From positions 372,001-436,000 of the forward strand of contig QFPN01000003.1 of the NCBI GenBank assembly GCA_003241695.1: a DNA stretch of 64,000 nucleotides. The letters are read 5' to 3'. Origin of the DNA: Ancylobacter novellus. GTDB taxonomy: Bacteria > Pseudomonadota > Alphaproteobacteria > Rhizobiales > Methylopilaceae. Position numbers and translations under genes: made by a program. A model generated the notes under the pieces. That model searched no databases. It was given only the letters and a program-made list of their open reading frames with translations, and had not been told where the DNA came from. Shown in pieces: positions 15,790 through 23,684 of this stretch (position 1 is the stretch's first letter; each line of letters opens with the position of its first letter).

Positions 15790-16884
15790 GTGCGTAGAAC
15801 TGGCGTTTTGAGGCCGATGACGGTCGCGGATCTTCCGCGCGCCGGAACGCTGTTTCGCCGAACGTTCCGCGGCCGGCGCGGCGCGGCTTCCGCCGACTTC
15901 GCCGAATATCTTCACGACCTGCTCTTCACCAATCCGCTATATGATCCCGCGACCGGCGGAGTGGTTCACGCACGCTCCGACGGGCGCATCGACAGCGCCT
16001 GCTTCTCAGTGCCCATGAGATTCAAGGTCGGCGAGAGGCCGATCGTGGCTCAGCTCATGTCGGCCTTCATGTCCGACGCCGACGGCGCGGCCGGCGCGGG
16101 CGAGATCACGCTCAGGTTCCGGCCGAGGCGCGTCGATCTCTGTTTCACTGACAGCGCCTCGCCGGTCACCAAAGCGCATTTCATCGCCGCCAGCGCCACG
16201 ATCATCCCCATTCAGGGGCTTGAGTGGAGACGCGCCTTTCAGCCTGCGGCGATGATCGCAAGAAGGCTCGAGCGGTTCGCGCCGGGAACGTCCGGCCTGC
16301 TGGCGACCCTCGCCATGCCGGTCGATCGGCTCCTGCGGACGCTTCACCGCCGCTTCGAGGCTCCCGCGGCCACGGGCCTCGAAGACTTCGAGATGAGCCG
16401 GGCCGAGTTCGTCTCCCTCGCGGCGGGCTTCGTCGAACGCTACCGGGTCCGGCCGGACTGGACGGCGGAGGAGCTTGAGTGGCTGCTTGCGATGGCCGAC
16501 GGAAACGTCACGCTCGGCCCCTTGCGCATTCTCGGCGTCCGCGAAGCCGACGGGCGTGTGATCGGCTGCGTCGTGCATTACGGAGGACCGGGCCGGATCG
16601 CCCGCGTGCTCAACGTCTTCGCCGACATCGGCAAGGAAACCGCCGTGCTGCGGCGCATGTTCCGCCACTTCGACGAGCGCGGCTTCGTGGGGGCGGTCGG
16701 AGGCGTGCGGCCGTCCCTGATCGAGGGTCTGGCCGAGCAGCGGGCCCTGACGTTCCGCCATCGCGCCTTCACCTGCCTCAGCACGCGCCATCCCGAGATC
16801 GTGGAGGCGGCGGCTCGCAACGACATCTATATCGGCGGCCTCGCAGGCGAAGGCTGGAGCCGGCTGATGACCGACTTCCGGTAG
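15790..16884 (+). CDS. GNAT-like acyltransferase, function unknown
   Basis: The 364-residue protein begins VLRPMTVADLPRAGTLFRRTFR, an opening seen in many GNAT proteins. A second GNAT-like stretch may lie at about 230-340 (LRILGVREADGRVIGCVVHYGG followed by GKETAVLRRMFRHFDERGF). The middle (about 75-200) does not fit a family I recognise. The start is the GTG at 15790; ATG 15817 is an in-frame alternative that would trim the opening strand. It has no obvious partner: the minus-strand phosphonate genes converge on it with a 3-base gap. Substrate unknown. Confidence 0.55.
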   Translation: MRRTGVLRPMTVADLPRAGTLFRRTFRGRRGAASADFAEYLHDLLFTNPLYDPATGGVVHARSDGRIDSACFSVPMRFKVGERPIVAQLMSAFMSDADGAAGAGEITLRFRPRRVDLCFTDSASPVTKAHFIAASATIIPIQGLEWRRAFQPAAMIARRLERFAPGTSGLLATLAMPVDRLLRTLHRRFEAPAATGLEDFEMSRAEFVSLAAGFVERYRVRPDWTAEELEWLLAMADGNVTLGPLRILGVREADGRVIGCVVHYGGPGRIARVLNVFADIGKETAVLRRMFRHFDERGFVGAVGGVRPSLIEGLAEQRALTFRHRAFTCLSTRHPEIVEAAARNDIYIGGLAGEGWSRLMTDFR

Positions 16885-16887
16885 CGT

Positions 16888-17586
16888 TCAGGCCGGAAAG
16901 ACGAAGCGCTCGACGATCCGAAAGCCGAGGTTGGGCTCGTCCTCCACATAGAGCGTGACGGCGTCGACCTTCGTCTCCGCCGATCCGACATGCTCGGCGT
17001 AGAGATCGGCCATCCCCTCGACAATCAAAGGCGAGACTTCGGGCGGAAGCTGGCCCGTCAGCGTCATGTGAAAATGGAAGTCCTCGAACACGTAAGGATA
17101 TCCCCAGCGCATGAGCGAGGCGCGCTGCCGATCCGTAAGCCGTCCCTGCAGCCGGCGGGCAAGCTCCTTCTCGCCGGGCTCGGCGCGAAGCGGCTCGAAC
17201 CCCTCCACGCAGGCCGCAGCGAGTGCGTCGAGCGGCTCCGAGGGCTCGACCGGGACGAGCGCGACGAAACCTTCCAGATCCGCCGCCGCAAGCTCCGGCA
17301 ACGCGAAGCCGCGGCGGCGACGGGCGAACGCCTGACCGGCGGCGATCACGTCGTCTTCAGTCGCGCCGTCCGCCAGATGGAACGGCGCCTTCAGCGTCGC
17401 GTGGAAGCCATAGCGCCGGGGACTGGCCGTCATCGCTCGCCAGTCGGCCGCCGACACGTCCGCAGGCGCAAGCGGCGCCCTCGGCTCGCCGGTCGCGGCG
17501 TCATAACCGAGCACGGCCGATCCGAAGGTCCAGAGAGGGCTTTCGGGGGCAGGCGCATAATAGATGGCGTAGCGCGGCCGGCTCAT
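16888..17586 (-). CDS. DUF1045 phosphonate-operon protein (2H phosphoesterase-like)
   Basis: The 232-residue protein matches the DUF1045 family found in phosphonate operons. It has the two HxT-type motifs of 2H phosphoesterases, YGFHATLKAPF at about 59-69 and FHFHMTLTG at about 173-181. This fold resolves cyclic phosphodiesters, and a 1,2-cyclic ribose phosphate is an intermediate of C-P lyase pathways, so a helper role there is plausible but unproven. Its ATG overlaps the phnM stop by 4 bp (ATGA), so it is coupled to phnM. None of the C-P lyase core genes phnGHIJKL is in the window. Confidence 0.8.
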   Translation of the reverse strand: MSRPRYAIYYAPAPESPLWTFGSAVLGYDAATGEPRAPLAPADVSAADWRAMTASPRRYGFHATLKAPFHLADGATEDDVIAAGQAFARRRRGFALPELAAADLEGFVALVPVEPSEPLDALAAACVEGFEPLRAEPGEKELARRLQGRLTDRQRASLMRWGYPYVFEDFHFHMTLTGQLPPEVSPLIVEGMADLYAEHVGSAETKVDAVTLYVEDEPNLGFRIVERFVFPA

Positions 17587-18722
17587 GCGACGCTCCGACC
17601 CTCGACGACGAGCCCCCGCAAGACCGGGGTCGCGCCGTGCAGGCGAAGCCGCACGAGGTCCGCGCGCAGGCCGGGCGCGAGCCGCCCCCGATCCCGGAAG
17701 CCCAGCATCTCCGCCGGCCCGGACGTGACCAGCGCGAACGCCTCGTGCAGAGCGAGGCCCGCGTCGGCCGTCAGCGAGACGACCGCCTGCAGCAGGCTTG
17801 CGGGCACGTAGTCGGACGACAGCGCGTCGAGCACGCCCTCGCGCGCAAGATCCAGCGCCGCCACCCCTCCGGAATGCGATCCGCCGCGCACCACATTTGG
17901 CGCGCCGCCGACGACGCCGAGTCCCGCGTCATGCGCCGCGCGGGCGGCTTCGAGAGTCGTGGGAAACTCCGAGATCGCGCAGCCGGCTTCGACCGCCTCG
18001 CGGACGTGATCCCCCGTCGTGTCGTCGTGGCTCGCGATCGGAACGCCCTGCTCACGAAACAGCGCGACCGCCTTCGGCCAGTTCTCCGACGCGGCCCTGG
18101 CGCCGTCGGCCTTGCGCTTCGCAATTATCAGGTCGGCGTCGGCCGCGGCGAGCCCTTCCTTCATCATGAAGCGTTTGAGCTGGCTCTCGTCGCGCCATTG
18201 GCGCTGGCCGGGCGTGTGGTCCATCAGCGACGCGAGCGCGACGAGCGGCCTGCCGGCCAGCGGGGCGAGGTGATCGGAAAGACCCGGATCGGTCAGCTCG
18301 CAGCGCAGATGCAGCCTGTGGTCGGCGCGGAACAGTCCGGCGGACATCCCTTCCTCGACGGCCGCCACCATTTTCGGCAGCAGCCCGCGCCGCGCGTCGT
18401 TCTCGACCTCGTAGCCGCCGACGAACAGCGCGTCGCAGACTGTCGTGACGCCGGCGGCCGCCATCTGGGCGTCGTGGGCGAGCGCCGCAGCGAGCGGATT
18501 GGGCCAAAGGACGCCCGGACGCGGGACGAAGTGCTTTTCGAGATTGTCCGTGTGGACCTCGATCAGGCCCGGCGCCAGAAGATCTCCTTCGAGATCGATC
18601 GCGCCAGGCGCCGAGGAGCCCCCCTCCGCGACCTCGCAGATGACGCCGCGGTCGTGGACGAGCGTGCCGGAGACGACGCGGTCCTCGAGCACGAGGCGAG
18701 CGTTGGTGAGGATGGTCTCCAT
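17583..18722 (-). CDS. phnM: Alpha-D-ribose 1-methylphosphonate 5-triphosphate diphosphatase
   Basis: PhnM is an amidohydrolase-fold enzyme that removes pyrophosphate from the C-P lyase substrate. The 379-residue length agrees with the family. LLAPGLIEVHTDNLEKHFVPRPGV is the signature with the metal-binding histidine. LASLMDHTPGQRQWRD, ASHDDTTGDHV and SSDYVPASLLQAV are the further PhnM motifs. ATG 18722 is preferred because GGAAGG lies 4 bases upstream; a TTG at 18734 would add four residues. The gene follows the gamma-glutamyltransferase-like gene after 12 bases and overlaps the DUF1045 gene, so the three form an operon. Confidence 0.92.
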   Translation of the reverse strand: METILTNARLVLEDRVVSGTLVHDRGVICEVAEGGSSAPGAIDLEGDLLAPGLIEVHTDNLEKHFVPRPGVLWPNPLAAALAHDAQMAAAGVTTVCDALFVGGYEVENDARRGLLPKMVAAVEEGMSAGLFRADHRLHLRCELTDPGLSDHLAPLAGRPLVALASLMDHTPGQRQWRDESQLKRFMMKEGLAAADADLIIAKRKADGARAASENWPKAVALFREQGVPIASHDDTTGDHVREAVEAGCAISEFPTTLEAARAAHDAGLGVVGGAPNVVRGGSHSGGVAALDLAREGVLDALSSDYVPASLLQAVVSLTADAGLALHEAFALVTSGPAEMLGFRDRGRLAPGLRADLVRLRLHGATPVLRGLVVEGRSVA

Positions 18723-18734
18723 GCGGCCTTCCAA

Positions 18735-20330
18735 TCAGACGCCGGCCGCGCCGCCGTCGGCGCGGGGATCGTGCGCGCCTTCGATGCGCCCGTCCGGATG
18801 ACGCAGGACCGCGCCGGCATGGCCCGCCTCGTCGTCGAAAGCGCGCTCGAACAGGCCGAGCCGATGGCCCATGCGCTCGAGCCGGTCGACCTCCTCGCCG
18901 GCGAAGCGCGGCTCAAGCTTCAGCGCGGCGTCGGGCTCGCCCCAGGAGCGCCCCAGCCGGAAGCGCGGCCGGGCGAGCGCCTCGTCGAGCGGCAGGCCGA
19001 GCCAGACCGCGCGGGCGAACAGCTGCGCCTGCGTTTGCGGCTGCCCTTCGCCGCCCATCGTTCCGTAGACCATGACCCGGCCGTCGTCGAAGATGGCGAG
19101 CGGAGGATTGAGGGTGTGGAACGGCTGCCGCCCGGGCGCGAGCGCATTGAGATCGGCTTCGTCGAGCGAGAAGGCCGCGCCGCGGTTCTGGATAAGCACG
19201 CCGGTCGACGGCAGCACGCAGCCGGAACCGTACTCCCAGTAAATGCTCTGGATGTAGCTGACCGCCCTGCCCTCCGCGTCGATCGCGCCCATCCAGATCG
19301 TGTCGCCGTCGCCGCTCCTGGAAGCCGGATACGGCGCGGCGCGGACGCGATCGACAGCCGCGGCCTCGCCGTCGAGCGAGGTTCCAGCGAGCAGTTCCTG
19401 TGGATCGCCAGGAACGCGATCGAAATCCGCGCACATCCGGTCGCGGAACCGGAAGGCCCGCTTGGTCGCCTCGACGCAGAGATGGACGAAATCCGCGCTC
19501 TCGTCCTCGCGCAGGCCGAGCCGGTCGAGGATCCCGAGGATCGCGAGCGACGCGAGGCCCTGGGTCGGAGGCTGCGAATTGTAGACCGTCGCGCCCTTCA
19601 GCCGGACCTCGAGCGGCGCGCGCAGCCGCGCCCTCCGGCCCACGAGGTCCTCGCGCGTCACGGGCGCGCCGATGCGGTCGAGATCGGCGGCGATCTCGCG
19701 GCCGACGTCGCCGTCGAAGAAATCGCGGAGCCCGGCGCGCGCCAGATGGTCGAGCGTGTCGGCGAGACGCGGCTGGCGGAGCGTATCGCCTTCCGCGAGC
19801 ATCGCGCCGTCGCGCATGAAGGTTTCCGCGAAGCCCGGAGCCTCGACGATCGCCGACAACTCCTTCGGAACGGTGCGGCTCTGGCACGCGGACACGGCGA
19901 AGCCGTCGCGGGCATTTCGCACGGCGTCGAACAACAGGGCTTCGAGCGGCATCCGGCCGCCGGCGGCCTTCGACAGTTCGAGCGCGAGACGCCAGCCGTC
20001 AACGGCCGTCGGCGCGGTCAGGGCCGCCAGAGGCCCGCGGGCCGGGATCGCGTCGTAGCCGCGGTCGCGATAGAACGCGATCGTCGCGCGCGAGCCGGCG
20101 ACCGAACAGGCCTCGAGATACCGGACCTCGCCGGACGGCTCGCGGACCAGCCAGAAGCCGTCGCCGCCGACGCCGTTCATGTGCGGATAGACGACCGCGA
20201 TGGTCGCCGCCATGCCAACCATGGCTTCGTAGGCGTTGCCGCCCTCGGCGAGAATGGCGCGGCCGGTTTCGGCGGCGGCGGAATGCGGCGCGGCCGCGAC
20301 CCCGCGGTTCGATACGGCGGTTGCGGACAA
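18735..20330 (-). CDS. Gamma-glutamyltransferase-family protein
   Basis: The 531-residue protein is an Ntn-hydrolase of the GGT family, normally self-cleaved at a Thr that becomes the nucleophile. The N-terminal AAETGRAILAEGGNAYEAMVGMAATIAVVYPHMNGVGGDGF is the family signature. The cleavage site is near residue 350 in SGDGDTIWMGAIDAEGRAV, with TIW in place of the TTH of canonical GGT, a form seen in GGT-like acylases. Further down, LIQNRGAAFSL and MGGEGQPQTQAQLF match the family. No signal peptide is evident, so it may be cytoplasmic. Being in an operon with phnM is unusual for GGT, and an amide-bearing phosphonate could be its substrate (inference). The start TTG 20330 is uncertain. Confidence 0.8.
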   Translation of the reverse strand: MSATAVSNRGVAAAPHSAAAETGRAILAEGGNAYEAMVGMAATIAVVYPHMNGVGGDGFWLVREPSGEVRYLEACSVAGSRATIAFYRDRGYDAIPARGPLAALTAPTAVDGWRLALELSKAAGGRMPLEALLFDAVRNARDGFAVSACQSRTVPKELSAIVEAPGFAETFMRDGAMLAEGDTLRQPRLADTLDHLARAGLRDFFDGDVGREIAADLDRIGAPVTREDLVGRRARLRAPLEVRLKGATVYNSQPPTQGLASLAILGILDRLGLREDESADFVHLCVEATKRAFRFRDRMCADFDRVPGDPQELLAGTSLDGEAAAVDRVRAAPYPASRSGDGDTIWMGAIDAEGRAVSYIQSIYWEYGSGCVLPSTGVLIQNRGAAFSLDEADLNALAPGRQPFHTLNPPLAIFDDGRVMVYGTMGGEGQPQTQAQLFARAVWLGLPLDEALARPRFRLGRSWGEPDAALKLEPRFAGEEVDRLERMGHRLGLFERAFDDEAGHAGAVLRHPDGRIEGAHDPRADGGAAGV

Positions 20331-20435
20331 ACGGCCCCCCGGAAGCTCGAAGCAGGCGGCAGGGAGTTACAGCCGGGATGCGCCAAGAGCAAGGGCGGCG
20401 ACTGCGCGGTCACGCCGAAGCGACAGCCTCGCGCT

Positions 20436-20615
20436 TCAGTCCTCGCGACGACCGCGGCTCTCGCGCCAGAACTTGAACAGCCAGAGCGGCGCGCAGATCG
20501 CCGCGCCGATGAGGAGCCCCTGACTCGCGCCGATCAACCCGATGCGGTCCGGCAGGCCCGTCAGCCCAAGCACGAGCGCCGCGACGATCAGACCCGGCGA
20601 CAGCCATTCGCGCAA
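20436..20615 (-). CDS. Small two-helix membrane protein, uncharacterised
   Basis: A 59-residue frame (TTG at 20615, RC of 20613-20615) lies just downstream of cpdR on the same strand. It encodes two hydrophobic segments, LIVAALVLGLTGL (about 10-22) and GLLIGAAICAPLWLF (about 33-47), and a basic tail (KFWRESRGRRED). This pattern, with aromatic residues at the membrane edge and positive residues at one end, is not expected by chance in a GC-rich shadow frame. The stop is 98 bases before the next feature. No good ribosome site is seen; it may depend on coupling to cpdR, whose stop lies 14 bases upstream of the TTG. I do not know a family for it. Confidence 0.5.
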   Translation of the reverse strand: MREWLSPGLIVAALVLGLTGLPDRIGLIGASQGLLIGAAICAPLWLFKFWRESRGRRED

Positions 20616-20628
20616 CGGAGGAGGCCCG

Positions 20629-21021
20629 TCAGGCCGCGAGCAGCTTGTCGACTTCGGTCACCAGCTCGCGCAGGTGAAAGGGCTTCGACAGGATCTTGGC
20701 GTCCTTGGGCGTCTGCGAATCGGGGTTCAGCGCCACGGCGGCGAAGCCGGTGATGAACATGACCTTGATGTCGGGATCGAGCTGGGTGGCGCGCCGCGCG
20801 AGTTCGATCCCGTCCATCTCCGGCATCACGATGTCGGTCAGGAGAAGTTCGAACGGCTCCTCGCGGAGCCTGTGATAGGCGGACAGCCCGTTGTCGAAGG
20901 CGACGACAGAATGACCTGCGTTCTCGAGCGCCCGCACGAGGAAGCGGCGCATGTCGTCGTCGTCTTCGGCGAGAAGGATCTTGGAGCTCGGATTCACGGA
21001 TTTACGGCTCGCCTGAGTCAC
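20629..21021 (-). CDS. cpdR: Single-domain response regulator CpdR
   Basis: The 130-residue protein is a receiver domain without an output module. The phosphoacceptor is D63 in LTDIVMPEMDG, the acidic pair is in LAEDDDDM, and the conserved lysine is K113 in SKPFHLREL. The stretch GFAAVALNPDS is distinctive of alphaproteobacterial CpdR. In Caulobacter, unphosphorylated CpdR brings ClpXP to the pole to degrade cell-cycle proteins, and it is itself degraded through a C-terminal Ala-Ala, which is present here (LLAA). It acts downstream of the CckA-ChpT phosphorelay together with DivL, encoded at 57.4 kb in this window. It is divergent from the N-formylglutamate amidohydrolase-like gene, a frequent pairing in this order. 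Confidence 0.9.
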   Translation of the reverse strand: MTQASRKSVNPSSKILLAEDDDDMRRFLVRALENAGHSVVAFDNGLSAYHRLREEPFELLLTDIVMPEMDGIELARRATQLDPDIKVMFITGFAAVALNPDSQTPKDAKILSKPFHLRELVTEVDKLLAA

Positions 21022-21154
21022 ATGAAGGCAGAAGTCATCCCATAAGCGGGCGGTTTGGTAAACACGTGGTTTCGAACGCCGAAACGATGGACAGCGCGCC
21101 CGGCTTCGGGCGACAATCTCTTACGGTCAAGCCTCTAAAGGAGCGGCCCGCGCA

Positions 21155-22048
21155 GTGACGGCGATGGACGATCTGGACGACCTTCATCCGGCCTTCGACA
21201 TTGTCGAGCCGGAGTCGCGGTCATCCCCCGTCACGTTCAATTCTCCGCATTCGGGCGCTCGCTACCCCGCGAGCTTCCTCGCCGCCTCGCGTCTCGATCC
21301 ACGGGCGCTCCGGCGCTCCGAGGACGCCTATGTCGACGAGCTGTTCGCGGCGGCCACCCGTTTCGGCGCCCCGCTGATGCGCGCCCATTTCCCCCGCGCC
21401 TTCATCGACGTGAACCGAGAGCCGTACGAACTCGACCCGCGCATGTTCGAGGGGCGGCTTCCGCCCTTCGCCAACACCCGTTCGATGCGTGTGGCGGGCG
21501 GTCTCGGCACGATCGCCCGCGTCGTCGGGGACGCCCAGGAAATCTATGGCGCGCGTCTCCCGGTCGAAGAGGCGCTCGATCGCATCGAGCGCATCTACAA
21601 GCCCTATCACCGCGCCTTGCGGAGGCTCGTCGCGCGCGCCCATCGCGAGCATGGGGTGGCGCTGCTGATCGATTGCCATTCGATGCCGTCAATCGGCGTC
21701 GCGCGCGACGACCGCTCGCGCGCCGACGTCGTTCTGGGCGACCGCTACGGCGCGTCCTGCGCGGGCGCGATCGTCGATTTCGTCGAACAGGAGTTTCGCG
21801 CGCAGGGCTTCGAGGTCGCGCGGAACCGGCCCTACGCCGGCGGATACATCACCGAGCATTACGGGGCGCCGGCGACCGGCATGCATGCGCTTCAGATCGA
21901 ACTCAACCGCGCGCTCTATATGAACGAGCAGACCCACGAGAAGCACCGGGGCTTCGCCGAGTTGAGAGCGAGCCTCACGACGATCGCGGAACGCGTCGCG
22001 ACCGCGCCTCTCGGCCTGTTCGGAACGCTGCGCGCAGCCGCCGAATAA
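21155..22048 (+). CDS. N-formylglutamate amidohydrolase-like protein
   Basis: The 297-residue protein has the family pattern. VTFNSPHSGARYP (about 25-37) has the histidine usually involved in the metal site. RSEDAYVDELF, FPRAFIDVNREPYELDPRMF and LIDCHSMPS (about 172-180) follow, and the C-terminus includes IELNRALYMNE. True HutG enzymes hydrolyse N-formylglutamate in histidine degradation, but no hut genes lie here and this CpdR-linked copy may act on another N-formyl substrate. It begins 133 bases from divergent cpdR. A plus-strand terminator at 22296-22341 may end its transcript. Confidence 0.8.
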   Translation: MTAMDDLDDLHPAFDIVEPESRSSPVTFNSPHSGARYPASFLAASRLDPRALRRSEDAYVDELFAAATRFGAPLMRAHFPRAFIDVNREPYELDPRMFEGRLPPFANTRSMRVAGGLGTIARVVGDAQEIYGARLPVEEALDRIERIYKPYHRALRRLVARAHREHGVALLIDCHSMPSIGVARDDRSRADVVLGDRYGASCAGAIVDFVEQEFRAQGFEVARNRPYAGGYITEHYGAPATGMHALQIELNRALYMNEQTHEKHRGFAELRASLTTIAERVATAPLGLFGTLRAAAE

Positions 22049-22150
22049 CGAAGCGACGAAGGTCGCATCGTGAATTCCGTCGATCGATAGGAAACGTCTT
22101 GCAATAAGCGCGGGAAGCGGCCAATGTCCGCCCCGCCTGGACACAACAAG

Positions 22151-22240
22151 AAAAAAGGCCGTCCGCATAAAGCGAACGGCCAAGTCTAGGGAGGAAACGC
22201 CCAAGGAGGGCAGCGGCGACACGATCGTCAGATCACGTTG
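22151..22240 (-). ncRNA. mmgR: MmgR/suhB-type small RNA (alphaproteobacterial sRNA)
   Basis: The minus strand carries the hallmarks of this sRNA family. TTTCCTCCCT, the ten-base single-stranded segment reported as invariant in MmgR homologues, is at 22197-22188. Upstream of it is a small hairpin at 22211-22199 (GCCC-TCCTT-GGGC) whose loop is also anti-Shine-Dalgarno. Downstream is a terminator hairpin at 22181-22157 (10 bp, one wobble) followed by six U residues. A plausible promoter, TTGCTT then ATTTTAT at 22257-22251, would start the RNA near 22240-22245, giving about 90 nt. The 5' end is estimated. It lies directly upstream of, and antiparallel to, hisN/suhB-type gene, the classic location of the suhB RNA motif. 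In Sinorhizobium MmgR limits polyhydroxybutyrate storage; the role here is inferred. Confidence 0.85.
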
Positions 22241-22295
22241 CCGCGCTGCAATAAAATGCGGCCGCGCCGCACAAAAAGCAAGGGCAAATCGCCTG

Positions 22296-22341
22296 AATCG
22301 CCGGCTGCGACCGCCTGTCGCAAGAGCCGGCGATTTTTTTT
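22296..22341 (+). terminator. Rho-independent terminator upstream of hisN
   Basis: A perfect 11-bp stem (AATCGCCGGCT / AGCCGGCGATT) around an 18-base loop is followed by eight T residues. It lies about 250 bases beyond the N-formylglutamate amidohydrolase-like gene and 95 bases before hisN. It could end the amidohydrolase transcript or a leader RNA. The rest of the 22049-22435 gap holds the minus-strand sRNA and nothing else I can identify. Confidence 0.75.
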
Positions 22342-22435
22342 GCCCGGTCGAGCGCGGGATTTTCAGACATATACACTCCTTGCGAAACGGCGGGCTCGCT
22401 CGACCGTCGCCCTCGAACGCCAAGGGAAAACGCGC

Positions 22436-23221
22436 ATGACCGCCGTCGATTTCGCCGCCTTCGTAGACCGGCTTGCCGAAGCTTCAGGCGACGCGATCCT
22501 GCCGTTCTTCCGCACCTCGCTCGGCGTCGAGGACAAGACGCACGGCGCCGGCTTCGACCCGGTCACGGCCGCGGACAAGTCGGGCGAGTCGGTGATGCGC
22601 GCGATGATTCGGGAGACTTTTCCCCATCATGGGATCATCGGCGAGGAGCATGGGAACCTCGCCACGGACTCCGAATATGTCTGGGTGCTCGATCCGATCG
22701 ACGGCACCCGCTCCTTCATTCTAGGGCTGCCGCTCTGGGGCACGCTGATCGGCCTCACGCGCCACGGCCATCCCTGCTTCGGCATGATGCACCAGCCCTT
22801 CATGGGCGAACGCTTCTCCGGCGACGGCGGATCGGCGACCTATCGCGGCCGCGCGGGAACGCGGCGCCTGCGCACCCGCGCCTGCGCCCGGCTTGAGGAC
22901 GCGATGCTGATGTCGACCTCGCCGACGATGTTCGACGGCGCGGAGCGCGCCGCCTTCGACCGCGTCTCGGAACAGGCCCGCCTCACGCGCTGGGGCGGCG
23001 ACTGCTACGCCTACTGCATGCTCGCGGCCGGCCATGTCGACCTCGTGGTCGAAGCCGATCTGAAGCCCTTCGACATCGTGGCGCTGATCCCGATCGTGGA
23101 GGGAGCCGGCGGCGTGGTGACGACCTGGGACGGCGGCTCGCCGGCGCAGGGCGGCCGGATCGTGGCGGCCGGCGACCGCCGCCTGCACGAAGCCGCGCTG
23201 GAGCGGCTCGCGAAAGGCTGA
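22436..23221 (+). CDS. hisN: Histidinol-phosphatase, inositol monophosphatase family
   Basis: The 261-residue protein is a metal-dependent phosphatase. The motif GIIGEEHG (about 62-69) and WVLDPIDGTRSF (about 82-93) supply metal ligands, and DLVVEADLKPFDIVALIPIVEGAGG (about 202-226) is the C-terminal motif. The KPFD plus short C-terminus fits the HisN type that makes histidinol, rather than SuhB proper. ATG 22436 has AAGGGA 6-10 bases upstream; a longer frame from 22238 crosses the sRNA and terminator and is not used. Its location after the MmgR-type sRNA is characteristic of alphaproteobacterial suhB/hisN loci. Confidence 0.85.
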   Translation: MTAVDFAAFVDRLAEASGDAILPFFRTSLGVEDKTHGAGFDPVTAADKSGESVMRAMIRETFPHHGIIGEEHGNLATDSEYVWVLDPIDGTRSFILGLPLWGTLIGLTRHGHPCFGMMHQPFMGERFSGDGGSATYRGRAGTRRLRTRACARLEDAMLMSTSPTMFDGAERAAFDRVSEQARLTRWGGDCYAYCMLAAGHVDLVVEADLKPFDIVALIPIVEGAGGVVTTWDGGSPAQGGRIVAAGDRRLHEAALERLAKG

Positions 23222-23255
23222 AACGGAAGGCGCATCCGGTCTCCGAGAGACGCTC

Positions 23256-23678
23256 ATGCTCGCGACGATCGCCGAAGATTATTTTTCCTGGCGCGGCCGG
23301 ATCCGACGACGGAGCTACTGGCTTCGTTCGCTCGCGGCGGCCTTGGCGATCGGTGTGATCGGCGGCCTCGGCGGGCTCGCGCGGCCGGTTTCAGAACCTG
23401 CGGCCGTCGCGCTGTGGGGGCTCGCCATCCTGCTCGGCGCATGGGTCTGCGCTTCGCTCGTCGTCCGGCGCTTCCACGACCACGGCCGTGACGGCCGGCT
23501 CGGCTTCGCCTGCCTCGCGGCGGCGTCCGCGCTGGGCGGGTTGGGCCATTGGATCGGCGCGCCGCCGCCCGCCACGATCCTCGCGAGCGCCGTCGGTCTC
23601 GCGCTGTCGGCCTATGTCGGCTTCGCCCCCGGCGTCCGCGGTCCGAACCGGTACGGCCCCGACCCCGCCGCGGACTGA
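23256..23678 (+). CDS. DUF805 membrane protein
   Basis: The 140-residue protein starts with YFSWRGRIRRRSYWLRS, the usual amphipathic opening of DUF805 proteins. Four hydrophobic helices follow, with the signature RRFHDHGRDG (about 72-81). It ends with PNRYGPDP, also conserved in the family. DUF805 proteins are inner-membrane proteins of unknown role, sometimes linked to toxin import or secretion. It begins 34 bases after hisN on the same strand with GAGAG before the ATG, and is convergent with the hydrolase gene after 6 bases. Confidence 0.85.
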   Translation: MLATIAEDYFSWRGRIRRRSYWLRSLAAALAIGVIGGLGGLARPVSEPAAVALWGLAILLGAWVCASLVVRRFHDHGRDGRLGFACLAAASALGGLGHWIGAPPPATILASAVGLALSAYVGFAPGVRGPNRYGPDPAAD

Positions 23679-23684
23679 CGACGC

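Noticed and set aside
17223..20753. 1176-residue plus-strand frame opposite phnM and the GGT-like gene
   Set aside because: A long GC-driven antisense shadow; Arg/Ala/Glu-rich with no domain, and three well-supported genes lie on the other strand.
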